DNA of 64,000 nucleotides from Amycolatopsis tolypomycina (GTDB lineage Bacteria; Actinomycetota; Actinomycetes; Mycobacteriales; Pseudonocardiaceae), in assembly GCF_900105945.1 (NCBI RefSeq), contig NZ_FNSO01000004.1, forward strand, positions 2,666,001 to 2,730,000. Direction: 5' to 3'. Below the pieces are notes generated by a model, which saw only the letters and a program-made list of their open reading frames with translations, searched no databases and was not told the DNA's origin. Position numbers and translations under genes: made by a program. How positions within the stretch are numbered: position 1 is the first letter of the stretch; the number at the start of each line of letters is the position of its first letter. Below, one piece after another: positions 26,411-34,675 of the stretch.

Positions 26411-27142
26411 CTACTTCCGGCGAAAGTCCACCGGCGCCCAGCCGCGGCGCACCGGACGTGAAGCCGCCGCGCGATCTCGTGAGCGGTAGACGATGTACGG
26501 CCGTACCAGGTACGTCACCGGAGCCGTGAACGCGTGCACCAGCCGGGTGAACGGCCACAGCGCGAACAGCGCCATCCCGATGAGCACGTGCAGGTGGAAC
26601 GCGAGCCCGGCGCGGCTCATCGCTTCGACGTCCGGCTGGAACACGAACAACGACCGGAACCACGGCGACACCGTCAGCCGGTAGTTGTGCTCATCGCCAC
26701 CCGCGACACCCAACAGCGTCGTGGCCAGGCCCGCGACGATCGCCGCCACCAGAACCAGGTACATCAGCTTGTCGTTCGCCGTCGTCGCGCGGAAGACCGG
26801 GCCCGTGGTCCTCCTGCGGTAGATCAGGATCGCCACACCGGCCAAAGTGGACAGTCCGGCGATGGTGCCGAGCACCAGCGCCTGGACGTGGTAGGCCTCC
26901 TGGCCGAGGCCGAGGGCGTCGGTCCAGCTCTTCGGGATCAGCAGCCCGATCACGTGACCGACGATCACCACCAGGAGCCCGAAGTGGAACAACGGGCTGC
27001 CGATCCGCAGCAGCCGGGATTCGTGCAGCTCCGACGACCGGGTCGTCCAGCCGAACTTGTCGTAGCGGTACCGCCACACCGTGCCGCCCACCAGCACGGC
27101 GAGCATGACGTACGGGGCGATGCCCCAGAGGAGGACGTTCAT
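26411..27142 (-). CDS. narI: Respiratory nitrate reductase, gamma subunit (cytochrome b)
   Basis: 243 residues with five membrane helices. Heme-ligand histidines are visible in LFHFGLLVVIVGHVIGLL and LAFHLHVLIGMAL. NarI takes electrons from menaquinol on the outer side and passes them to NarH. Last gene of narGHJI; its ATG overlaps the narJ stop (ATGA). The stop lies 6 bases from the end of the convergent ATPase-hemerythrin gene. Confidence 0.95.
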   Translation of the reverse strand: MNVLLWGIAPYVMLAVLVGGTVWRYRYDKFGWTTRSSELHESRLLRIGSPLFHFGLLVVIVGHVIGLLIPKSWTDALGLGQEAYHVQALVLGTIAGLSTLAGVAILIYRRRTTGPVFRATTANDKLMYLVLVAAIVAGLATTLLGVAGGDEHNYRLTVSPWFRSLFVFQPDVEAMSRAGLAFHLHVLIGMALFALWPFTRLVHAFTAPVTYLVRPYIVYRSRDRAAASRPVRRGWAPVDFRRK

Positions 27143-27750
27143 CGCGGGGCTCCTGCGGGGATCGTGCCGAACGGGGCGAGGTCCAGGCCGACCTGCTCGC
27201 GGGGTGGCCCGCCGCGGGCGAGAGCCTTGGCCGCGGCGACGTCTTCGGGCGACGGGCCGGGCAGCAACGCGCACACCGCCTGCACCGGTGCCGCGTACGG
27301 GGTGCCCGCCTCGAGCAGGGCGAGGCGCAGCAGTTCCAGGCCCGCGCGGTGCTCCTGAAGCAGCCCCAGCCCATCCGTCAGGTCGGCCGTCGCCGCGTAC
27401 TCGAGGACCGCCGGCAGGTAGTCGGGCAGCTCGGTGCCGGTGAACTCGACGCCGGCGGCCCGGTAACGCGCCTTCAACGCGGCGAGCGAGCTGCCGCGGC
27501 GGCGGGTCTCCCCGTCGCTCCACCAGGTCAGGTACAGGCAACAGCGGCGCCGGGTGTCGAACACCTTCACGTAGTGCTCGGCGTCACCGCCCGCAGCCAG
27601 GAACGACTGGAGGTGGTCACGCGATACGGACTCGGGGAGTGCGGAAACCGCCGCTCGCACGGTCGGCAGCGTCGCCCGCTGCGCGTCGTCGGGGTACTGC
27701 AGGCAGAGTGAAGCCGCCTGCAGCACCACCCTGGTCTGTTCGGGGGTCAT
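27139..27750 (-). CDS. narJ: Nitrate reductase molybdenum cofactor assembly chaperone
   Basis: 203 residues of the NarJ/TorD all-helical chaperone family: VLQAASLCLQYPDD at the N-terminus and DTRRRCCLYLTWWSDGETRR in the middle, with helical repeats to the end. It holds NarGH in the cytoplasm until the molybdenum cofactor is inserted. Overlaps narH (ATGA) and narI. Confidence 0.93.
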   Translation of the reverse strand: MTPEQTRVVLQAASLCLQYPDDAQRATLPTVRAAVSALPESVSRDHLQSFLAAGGDAEHYVKVFDTRRRCCLYLTWWSDGETRRRGSSLAALKARYRAAGVEFTGTELPDYLPAVLEYAATADLTDGLGLLQEHRAGLELLRLALLEAGTPYAAPVQAVCALLPGPSPEDVAAAKALARGGPPREQVGLDLAPFGTIPAGAPR

Positions 27751-29396
27751 CGGTCACTCCGAGGCGGGAACGGACGGCCTTTGCCGTCCCAGTTGAGGAG
27801 GTTGACGCGCGCGCCGGGCATGCCGAGGTCGGTGACACCGTCGCTGGTCTGGCGGTCGCGCAGGGCGTGGAACGTCTCGACGGACACCGGGGTGGCGCGC
27901 CCGGACCCTTCGCCGAACGGGCCGCTGCCGACCATGCCGGGCCCGCCGTCGACGTCGAGGCTGCAGCCGAGTTCCTCCAGCTGGTGGGCTTCCCCGGTGT
28001 AGGCGGTGGGAATGACGTACCGCTCTTCGTACTTCGCGATGCCGAGCAGCCGGTACATCTCGACCAGTTCGCCGCCGGTCATGCCGACGGCCGCGGCGAT
28101 CGACTCGTCGCGCGGCCGGTCGAGGCTGACATCACGCATGTACGAGCGCATGGCGGCCAGCTTCCGGAGCACGCGGTCCACCGGCTCGGCGTCGCCGGCG
28201 GTGAACAGCTCGGCGAGGTAGCCGATCGGGATGCGCAGGGCCTCGATCGCGCCGAAGAGGTTGCCCGCGGCTTCGCCGTCGTGCCCGGTTTCGGTGAGCC
28301 GGTCGACCACCGGCGACAGCGGCGGGATGTACCAGACCATCGGCATGGTGCGGAATTCCGGGTGCAGCGGCAGCGCCACCCGGTGCTCCTTGGCCAGCTT
28401 GTAGACCGGCGAGCGCTGGGCCGCTTCCAGCCAGTCCTCGGCGATGCCGTCGCGGCGCGCGGCGGCGAGGACCTCCGGGTCGTGCGGATCGAGCAGGACG
28501 TCGAGCTGCGCCTCGTACAGGTCGCGCTCGTCGACCGACGCCGCCGCCGTGACGCGGTCGGCGTCGTAGAGGAACAGCCCGATGTAGCGCAGCCGCCCGA
28601 CACACGTTTCGCTGCACACGGTCGGCAGCCCGACCTCGACGCGGGGGTAGCAGAACGTGCACTTCTCGGCCTTGCCGGTGCGGTGGTTGAAGTACACCTT
28701 CTTGTACGGGCAGCCGGTCACGCACATCCGCCAGCCCCGGCACCGGTCCTGGTCGACCAGCACGATGCCGTCCTCGGCCCGCTTGTACATCGCGCCCGAG
28801 GGGCACGACGCGACGCAGGCCGGGTTGAGGCAGTGCTCGCAGATACGCGGCAGGAAGAACATGAACGCCTGCTCGTAGGAGAACTTCACCTTCTCTTCGG
28901 ACTCCTGGCGCAGCCGCTCGACGATCGGGTCGCGCGGCCCGTGTTCGGGGGCGCCGCCGAGGTCGTCGTCCCAGTTCGCGCTCCACTCGACGGCCATCGG
29001 CTCACCCGACAGCAGCGATTTCGGCTGGGCGACGGGGAAGTCGTCACCCAACGGGGCATCGGTGAGGTTCTCGTAGTCGTAGGTCCACGGCTCGTAGTAG
29101 TCGCGGATGTTCGGCAGGACCGGGTTCGCGAAGATGGTGAACAGCTTCCGGAACCGGCCGCCTGCCTTGAGCTTCAGGCGGCCGCGGCGGGTGCGGACCC
29201 AGCCGCCGCGCCACTGCTCCTGGTCCTGGTACCGGCGCGGATAACCCTGCCCCGGCCGGGTTTCGACGTTGTTGAACCAGGCGTATTCGACGCCGCCGCG
29301 GTTGGTCCACGCCTGCTTGCACGTCACGGAGCAGGTGTGGCAGCCGATGCACTTGTCGAGGTTCATGACCATGCCCAGCTGGGCCATCACGCGCAT
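27747..29396 (-). CDS. narH: Respiratory nitrate reductase, beta subunit
   Basis: 549 residues carrying four Fe-S clusters. Cysteine groups are in NLDKCIGCHTCSVTCKQAW, EHCLNPACVASCPSGA, CRGWRMCVTGCPYKK (with the Trp replacing one Cys, typical for the [3Fe-4S] cluster) and KAEKCTFCYPRVE. NarH wires NarI to NarG on the cytoplasmic face. The ATG at 29396 follows the narG stop by one base. Confidence 0.95.
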   Translation of the reverse strand: MRVMAQLGMVMNLDKCIGCHTCSVTCKQAWTNRGGVEYAWFNNVETRPGQGYPRRYQDQEQWRGGWVRTRRGRLKLKAGGRFRKLFTIFANPVLPNIRDYYEPWTYDYENLTDAPLGDDFPVAQPKSLLSGEPMAVEWSANWDDDLGGAPEHGPRDPIVERLRQESEEKVKFSYEQAFMFFLPRICEHCLNPACVASCPSGAMYKRAEDGIVLVDQDRCRGWRMCVTGCPYKKVYFNHRTGKAEKCTFCYPRVEVGLPTVCSETCVGRLRYIGLFLYDADRVTAAASVDERDLYEAQLDVLLDPHDPEVLAAARRDGIAEDWLEAAQRSPVYKLAKEHRVALPLHPEFRTMPMVWYIPPLSPVVDRLTETGHDGEAAGNLFGAIEALRIPIGYLAELFTAGDAEPVDRVLRKLAAMRSYMRDVSLDRPRDESIAAAVGMTGGELVEMYRLLGIAKYEERYVIPTAYTGEAHQLEELGCSLDVDGGPGMVGSGPFGEGSGRATPVSVETFHALRDRQTSDGVTDLGMPGARVNLLNWDGKGRPFPPRSDR

Positions 29397-29397
29397 G

Positions 29398-32300
29398 TCA
29401 GTACTCCACCTTCTGGCTGCGGCGGCGCCGGATGACCGTGACCTCGTCGCGCTGGTTGCCGGTCGGGCCGAGGTAGTTGAACGCGAACGACAGCTGGGCG
29501 TAGCCGCCGATGAGGTGCGTCGGCTTGACGAGGATCCGGGTCAGCGAGTTGTGGATCCCGCCGCGCCGCCCGGTGTGCTCGGACTTCGGGACGTTCACCA
29601 CGCGTTCCTGGGCGTGGTAGACGAACACCGTGCCGGCCGGGATGCGGTGGCTGACGACGGCCCGCAGCACCATGACCCCGTTGCGGTTGACCGCTTCCAC
29701 CCAGTCGTTGTCACGCACGCCGATGGCCGTCGCGTCGGGTTCGCTCAGCCACACCACGGGGCCGCCGCGGGACAGCGACAGCATGAAGAGGTTGTCCTGG
29801 TATTCCGAGTGGATCGACCACTTCGAGTGCGGGGTCAGGTACCGCACGGTCACCGAAGCGCCGTCGGTCTCGCCGAGGGACGGCTCCCCGAAGAGCCGGT
29901 GCATATCCAGGGGGACGCGGTAGATCGGCAGGGTTTCGCCCATTTCGTGCATCCAGTCGTGGTCGAGCAGGAAGTGCATCCGGCCGGTGAGGGTGTGCCA
30001 CGGTTTGCGGCGTTCGACGTTGACCGTGAACGGCGCGTACCGGCGGCCGCCGGTCTCGCTGCCCGACCACTCCGGGCTGGTGATCACCGGCACCGGCTGG
30101 GCCTGGGTGTCGGCGAAGGAGATCCGCTTTTCTTCGCTGCCGGCGGCGAGGTCGGCCAGCCGGACCCCGGTGCGGTGCTCGAGCTGTTCGAAGCCTTGCA
30201 CGGCGAGCCGGCCGTTCGTGGTGGCCGAGAGGGCCAGGATCGCTTCCGCCATTTTGGCGTCGGTGTCGATCGCCGGGCGGCCGTCCCCGGCGCCGCCGAG
30301 CATGACGCCGTTTTTCGCCGCCAGGCGGGTGATCTCCTCGTCCGGCTGGTAGGTGACGGCCTTGGTGGTGACGCCGAGCCGGTCGACCAGCGGGCCGATC
30401 GCGGCCAGCTTGTCGGCCACCGCGGGGTAGTCGCGTTCGACGACCACGAAGTTCGGCATGGTCTTGCCGGGGATGGCGGCGACCTCGCCGGCGCGCCAGT
30501 CCAGGACCGTGCCGCCGGGCTGGGCGGTCTCGCCGGGGGTGTCGTGCTGCAGCGGCACGGCGACGACGTCCCGCCGCACACCGAGGTGCGTGGTGGCGAG
30601 GTCGGAGAACCGGCGCGCGATCGCGTGGAACGCGTCGAAATCGGTGCGCGCCTCGAACGGCGGGTCGATCGCCGGGGTGAACGCGTGCACGAACGGGTGC
30701 ATGTCGGTGGTGTTGAGGTCGTGCTTCTCGTACCAGGTCGCGGCCGGCAGCACGACGTCCGACAGCAGCGTGGAGCTGGTCATCCGGAAGTCCAGCGACA
30801 GCAGCAGGTCCAGCTTGCCCTCCGGCGGTTCGCCGCCGCGCCATTCGACGTCCTGGGGACGGCGGTCCGGCGGGGTCTGCTCGGCCTGGAGGTTGTGGTG
30901 CGTGCCGAGCAGGTGCTTGAGGAAGTACTCGTCGCCCTTCGCCGACGAGCCGAGCAGGTTGGCCCGCCACAACGTCAGGCAACGCGGCCAGTTCTCCGGC
31001 GCGTCGGGATCGTCGATCGCGAACCGCAGGGTGCCGTTCTGCAGGCGATCGGCGACGTGTGCGGCGATGTCGTAGTCGGCTTCGTCGGCCAGGTCCAGGG
31101 GGTTGACGTCGAACTGCGGGTAGGACGGCATCCAGCCCAGCCGCGCGGACAGCGCGATGGTGTCCATCGTGTGCTTGCCCGCCAGTTTCCCTTCGGCGAG
31201 CGGGGAGGTGAGCGCGTCGGCGCGGTAGCCGTCGTAGCGCCACTGGTCGGTGTGGGTGTACCAGTACGCCGTGCCGATCATCTGCCGCGGCGGGCGCTGC
31301 CAGTCGGTGGCCATCGCCATCGTGGCCCAGCCGGTCACCGGGCGGCACTTCTCCTGCCCGACGTAGTGGGCCCAGCCGCCGCCGTTGCGGCCCATCGATC
31401 CGGTGAGCATCAGCAGCGCGAGCACGGCGCGGTAGGTCGTGTCGCCGTGGAACCACTGGCAGATCCCGGCGCCCATGATGATCATCGTCCGGCCTTCGGA
31501 CTCTTCGGCGTTGGCCGCCATCTCCCGGGCGATCCGGACGACCTGCCCGGCCGGCACCGACGTGATCGGCTCCTGCCAGGCGGGGGTGTACGGCTCGGCC
31601 GCGTCGTCGTACCCGGCGGGCCAGGTGCCCGGCAGGCCGTCGCGGGCGACGCCGTACTGGGCCAGCATCAGGTCGAACACCGTCGTGACGAGCTTGCCGG
31701 CGACCCGGCGGACCGGAACGCCCCGGCGCAGCACGCCGCCGGTGCCGTCGAGGGCGTCGAAGCGGGGGAGCAGGACCTCGACGGCGTCGCCGCCGTGCAG
31801 GGTCAGCCGCGGGGCGACGTCATCGAGTTCGAGGTTCCACTTCCCGGCGCCGGTCTCGGTGTGGCGGAAGCCGAGGGAACCGTTGGGCACCACGGGTTCA
31901 CCCGTGGAGCCGTCGATCAGCACCGTCTTCCAGGCCGCGCCTTCGGTGTCCTCGCCGAGGTCGGCGGCGGTGAGGAACTTGCCCGGCACGTACGCGCCTT
32001 CGCGCTCGGTCAGCGTCACCAGGAACGGCAGGTCCGTGTTGCTTTGCACGTAGTCCACGAAGAACGGGACCCGCCGGTCGACGAAGAACTCCTTCAGCAT
32101 GACGTGGCCCATGGCCATCGCCAACGCGCCGTCGGTGCCGGGCTGGGCGGGCAGCCAGGTGTCGGCGAACTTGGTGTTGTCCGCGTAGTCCGGGGACACC
32201 ACGACGACCTTCTGGCCCTTGTACCGGGCTTCGGCCATCCAGTGCGCGTCCGGCGTGCGCGTCACCGGGACGTTGGACCCCCACATGAGCAGGTACGTGG

Positions 32301-33081
32301 CGTTCCACCAGTCGCCCGATTCGGGGACGTCGGTCTGGTCGCCGAACACCTGCGGCGAGGCCACCGGCAGGTCGGCGTACCAGTCGTAGAACGACGTCAT
32401 CGCGCCGCCGATCAGCTCGATGAACCGCGATCCGGCCGCGTGGCTGACCATCGACATCGCGGGGATGGGGGAGAACCCGGCGATCCGGTCGGGCCCGTGG
32501 GTCTTGATGGTGTGGACGTGAGCCGCGGCGACGATCTCGGTGGCTTCGTCCCACGAGACGCGCACGTGCCCGCCCTTGCCGCGCGCGGACTGGTATCGCT
32601 TGCGCTTCACCGGATCAGCGGTGATCTCGGCCCACGCGGCGACCGGGTCCCCGAGCCGGGCCTTGGCCTCGCGGTACATCTCGACCAGCACCCCGCGCGC
32701 ATACGGGTAGCGGACGCGGGTGGGCGAGTAGGTGTACCAGGAGAACGCGGCGCCACGCGGGCAGCCGCGGGGCTCGTACTCGGGCGAGTCGGGGCCGGCC
32801 GACGGGTAGTCGGTCTGCTGGGTCTCCCAGGTGATGATCCCGTCCTTGACGTAGACCTTCCACGAGCAGGAGCCCGTGCAGTTCACGCCGTGGGTCGAGC
32901 GGACCACCTTGTCGTGGCTCCAGCGGTCGCGGTAGAAGACGTCGCCCTCGCGCCCGCCTTCCTTGAACACCGCCCGCAGGTCGTCGGAGGTCTCGCGCCG
33001 GGTGAAGAACCGGCCGGTCTTCAGCAGGGCGTCGGCCAGCGGGCCGTCCGTCCCGCCGGGGTCCTTTGTTCCTCGCGCCAT
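29398..33081 (-). CDS. narG: Respiratory nitrate reductase, alpha (molybdopterin) subunit
   Basis: 1227 residues from the ATG at 33081 (GGGAGG precedes it). The N-terminal cluster motif HGVNCTGSCSWKVYVKDG binds the FS0 [4Fe-4S] cluster; the downstream molybdopterin oxidoreductase domain includes YPRGCPRGA-like EPRGCPRGAAFSWY and MWGSNVPVTRTPD. Reduces nitrate to nitrite with electrons from NarH. The promoter gap (33082-33236) contains one of the best DevR-like boxes (33118-33137) and ends at an IS110-family element. Before insertion the gap would have been shared with narK. Confidence 0.95.
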   Translation of the reverse strand: MARGTKDPGGTDGPLADALLKTGRFFTRRETSDDLRAVFKEGGREGDVFYRDRWSHDKVVRSTHGVNCTGSCSWKVYVKDGIITWETQQTDYPSAGPDSPEYEPRGCPRGAAFSWYTYSPTRVRYPYARGVLVEMYREAKARLGDPVAAWAEITADPVKRKRYQSARGKGGHVRVSWDEATEIVAAAHVHTIKTHGPDRIAGFSPIPAMSMVSHAAGSRFIELIGGAMTSFYDWYADLPVASPQVFGDQTDVPESGDWWNATYLLMWGSNVPVTRTPDAHWMAEARYKGQKVVVVSPDYADNTKFADTWLPAQPGTDGALAMAMGHVMLKEFFVDRRVPFFVDYVQSNTDLPFLVTLTEREGAYVPGKFLTAADLGEDTEGAAWKTVLIDGSTGEPVVPNGSLGFRHTETGAGKWNLELDDVAPRLTLHGGDAVEVLLPRFDALDGTGGVLRRGVPVRRVAGKLVTTVFDLMLAQYGVARDGLPGTWPAGYDDAAEPYTPAWQEPITSVPAGQVVRIAREMAANAEESEGRTMIIMGAGICQWFHGDTTYRAVLALLMLTGSMGRNGGGWAHYVGQEKCRPVTGWATMAMATDWQRPPRQMIGTAYWYTHTDQWRYDGYRADALTSPLAEGKLAGKHTMDTIALSARLGWMPSYPQFDVNPLDLADEADYDIAAHVADRLQNGTLRFAIDDPDAPENWPRCLTLWRANLLGSSAKGDEYFLKHLLGTHHNLQAEQTPPDRRPQDVEWRGGEPPEGKLDLLLSLDFRMTSSTLLSDVVLPAATWYEKHDLNTTDMHPFVHAFTPAIDPPFEARTDFDAFHAIARRFSDLATTHLGVRRDVVAVPLQHDTPGETAQPGGTVLDWRAGEVAAIPGKTMPNFVVVERDYPAVADKLAAIGPLVDRLGVTTKAVTYQPDEEITRLAAKNGVMLGGAGDGRPAIDTDAKMAEAILALSATTNGRLAVQGFEQLEHRTGVRLADLAAGSEEKRISFADTQAQPVPVITSPEWSGSETGGRRYAPFTVNVERRKPWHTLTGRMHFLLDHDWMHEMGETLPIYRVPLDMHRLFGEPSLGETDGASVTVRYLTPHSKWSIHSEYQDNLFMLSLSRGGPVVWLSEPDATAIGVRDNDWVEAVNRNGVMVLRAVVSHRIPAGTVFVYHAQERVVNVPKSEHTGRRGGIHNSLTRILVKPTHLIGGYAQLSFAFNYLGPTGNQRDEVTVIRRRRSQKVEY

Positions 33082-33117
33082 CGCGCCTCCCACGATTTCG
33101 ATCTCGCGAAAACGATG

Positions 33118-33137
33118 TCAGGGACGGACGTCCCGAA
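33118..33137. promoter_or_regulatory. DevR-like box between narG and the original narK start
   Basis: TCAGGGACGGACGTCCCGAA; core GGGACGGACGTCCC matches 11 of 14 DevR core positions and the flanking GAA also fits. It lies 36 bases before narG ATG and, before the insertion, about 100 bases before narK. Confidence 0.6.
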
Positions 33138-33224
33138 GCTACGCCGAAGGTCCTCGATCGAGAAGACCAAGGACCATTCCGCACCGGTTCCGGCCCCCCG
33201 ACGATGGGAGCGATCAGTCGACCC

Positions 33225-33231
33225 GAAGGAG
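33225..33231 (+). promoter_or_regulatory. Orphaned ribosome binding site of narK
   Basis: GAAGGAG stands 5 bases before an ATG at 33237 that now opens no useful frame. If the IS110-family element is removed, this site joins directly to ATGGAGCCGGTC of narK with perfect spacing. Confidence 0.6.
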
Positions 33232-33245
33232 TTTCAATGATCGTG

Positions 33246-34460
33246 TCAAGCGGCGGCTGTGGCCGTGAGCGGTGGTGAGGGATGGAACTCGCGGCCGTCG
33301 CGCAGCAACGCCCAGATGACGTCGACCAGGCGGCGGGCCAAGGCGATCAGGGCTTGGGTGTGCCGTTTCCCTTCGCCGCGTTTGCGCAGGTAGAAAGCCC
33401 GAGAGGGACCGTCGGGGCGTTTGATGGCCGACAGGGCGGCCAGGTAGAACACCCGGCGCAGGCCGCGGTGGTAGCGCTTCGCCCGGTGCAGGTTGCCCCG
33501 TATCCGCCCGGAATCGCGGGGCACCGGCGCGAGACCCGCGTAGGCGGCCAGATGCGCGGAACTGCGGAACGCGGCCTGCAGGTCGCCGCCGGTCCCGGCG
33601 AGCAGCTGGGCCCCCAGGATGGGGCCGAATCCGTCGAGGCTGGTGATGGGCCCGGCGTCGGGGTGCTCGGCGAACCGTGCACCGAGCTGCTTGTCCAGGT
33701 CTTTGATTTCCCGGTCCAGTTCCAGCAGCTGCCGGGCCAGCCGGGCGATCAACGGTGCGGTCACCGATTCTCCCGGCAGGGCCACGGTTTGCTCCGCTGC
33801 CGCGGCGAGGGCCTTGTCCACCATGGCCGGAATGCCCTTGGGCCACGCACCATGCTCGGCCAGATAGGCCGACAGGCCAGTCGCTTCGGCCGCGCGGATG
33901 CCGGCCGGGGTCTGGAACCCGGTGAGCAGCACCAGCGCCGAGCGGGTGGAGTAGTCGAACGCCCGTTCCAGCGCGGGAAAAATCGAGGCCAGCAGTTCCC
34001 GGATCCGGTTGACCCCGCGCACCCAGTCGGCCATCAGGTCCTCGCGGCGCGCGGTGAGCACCTGCAGATCGGTGACGACCGCGTCGGGGCTGGTGATCGG
34101 GGCGAGATCGCTACGCAGGCGGGCGGTTTCGGCGATGGTGCGGGCGTCACGCGCGTCGGTTTTGCCTTCACCGGCGAACGCGCCGGCCATCCGGTTGACC
34201 AACCGGCCCGGCACCGACACCACCGGCTGGCCGGTGGCCAGCAGCAGCGTGATCAGCAGGCTCGCCGCACCGGAGGTCATGTCGACCGCCCACACCACCT
34301 CCGCGGCTTTCGCGGTGGTGCGGGTGATCAGCTGCTCGATCGCGGCTTGGCTGTTGGCGACCTTCCGGGAGAACACGATCTTGCCGGTCTCGTCCACCGC
34401 GCAGGCGTGGTGGAAGCCTTTGCCGACGTCGATCCCGACCCACATCTTGTGCACTGCCAC
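33246..34460 (-). CDS. IS110-family transposase (DEDD recombinase)
   Basis: 404 residues. The RuvC-like N-terminal domain has WVGIDVGKGFHHACAVD and GEGKTDARDARTIAE; the C-terminal Tnp_20 domain has ITSLDGFGPILGAQLL and the catalytic Ser in FRSSAHLAAYAGLAPVPRDS. It is full length with no break, so the element may be active. It is transcribed towards narG. Confidence 0.92.
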   Translation of the reverse strand: MAVHKMWVGIDVGKGFHHACAVDETGKIVFSRKVANSQAAIEQLITRTTAKAAEVVWAVDMTSGAASLLITLLLATGQPVVSVPGRLVNRMAGAFAGEGKTDARDARTIAETARLRSDLAPITSPDAVVTDLQVLTARREDLMADWVRGVNRIRELLASIFPALERAFDYSTRSALVLLTGFQTPAGIRAAEATGLSAYLAEHGAWPKGIPAMVDKALAAAAEQTVALPGESVTAPLIARLARQLLELDREIKDLDKQLGARFAEHPDAGPITSLDGFGPILGAQLLAGTGGDLQAAFRSSAHLAAYAGLAPVPRDSGRIRGNLHRAKRYHRGLRRVFYLAALSAIKRPDGPSRAFYLRKRGEGKRHTQALIALARRLVDVIWALLRDGREFHPSPPLTATAAA

Positions 34461-34675
34461 GCAGCCTGTCCTCCCGTCTTCGCAGCTCAGCCCGGTGGAC
34501 GACCCGCCGACAGCTCCATAAACAGCGACCGAGCGCAGATTTCAATCAGCGGCCAGGGCGTCCAGAACGACGGGGCGGCCACTCCTTCGAAGCCACCACA
34601 CGAGGCAAGCCGTCATCAGCCACACCCCATCGCCCTGGGCATCCAGAACATCCCGTCCTGAACACCAACAATCTT
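34461..34675 (-). ncRNA. Candidate bridge RNA region of the IS110-family element
   Basis: This 215-base non-coding stretch lies 5' to the transposase gene, where IS110-group elements encode the bridge RNA. Two short segments match the element's own junctions: GCTCCATAA (34513-34521) is the reverse complement of the right junction TTATGGAGC (34674-34682), and TTTCAAT (34540-34546) equals the left junction TTTCAAT (33232-33238). In RNA these would pair with opposite strands of the two target halves, as target guides do. Exact RNA ends are not visible. Confidence 0.5.

Larger units (their letters stand above)
33237..34675 (-). mobile_element. IS110-family insertion sequence inserted at the narK start codon
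   Basis: About 1.44 kb. The left junction reads GGAGTTTCA then ATGATCG, and the right junction AATCTT then ATGGAGCC, so ATG is shared by both flanks and the exact ends are uncertain by up to 3 bases. No terminal inverted repeats are seen, as expected. It contains one DEDD-type transposase gene and a 215-base non-coding segment on the side 5' to it (listed as candidate bridge RNA). Joining the flanks restores a perfect ribosome binding site and start for narK. Confidence 0.8.

Noticed and set aside
29269..33240. A 1323-codon open frame on the plus strand opposite narG
   Set aside because: It mirrors narG codons in a high-GC genome; the protein is low-complexity and rich in Arg, Val and Gly, with no domain. 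narG on the other strand is certain.
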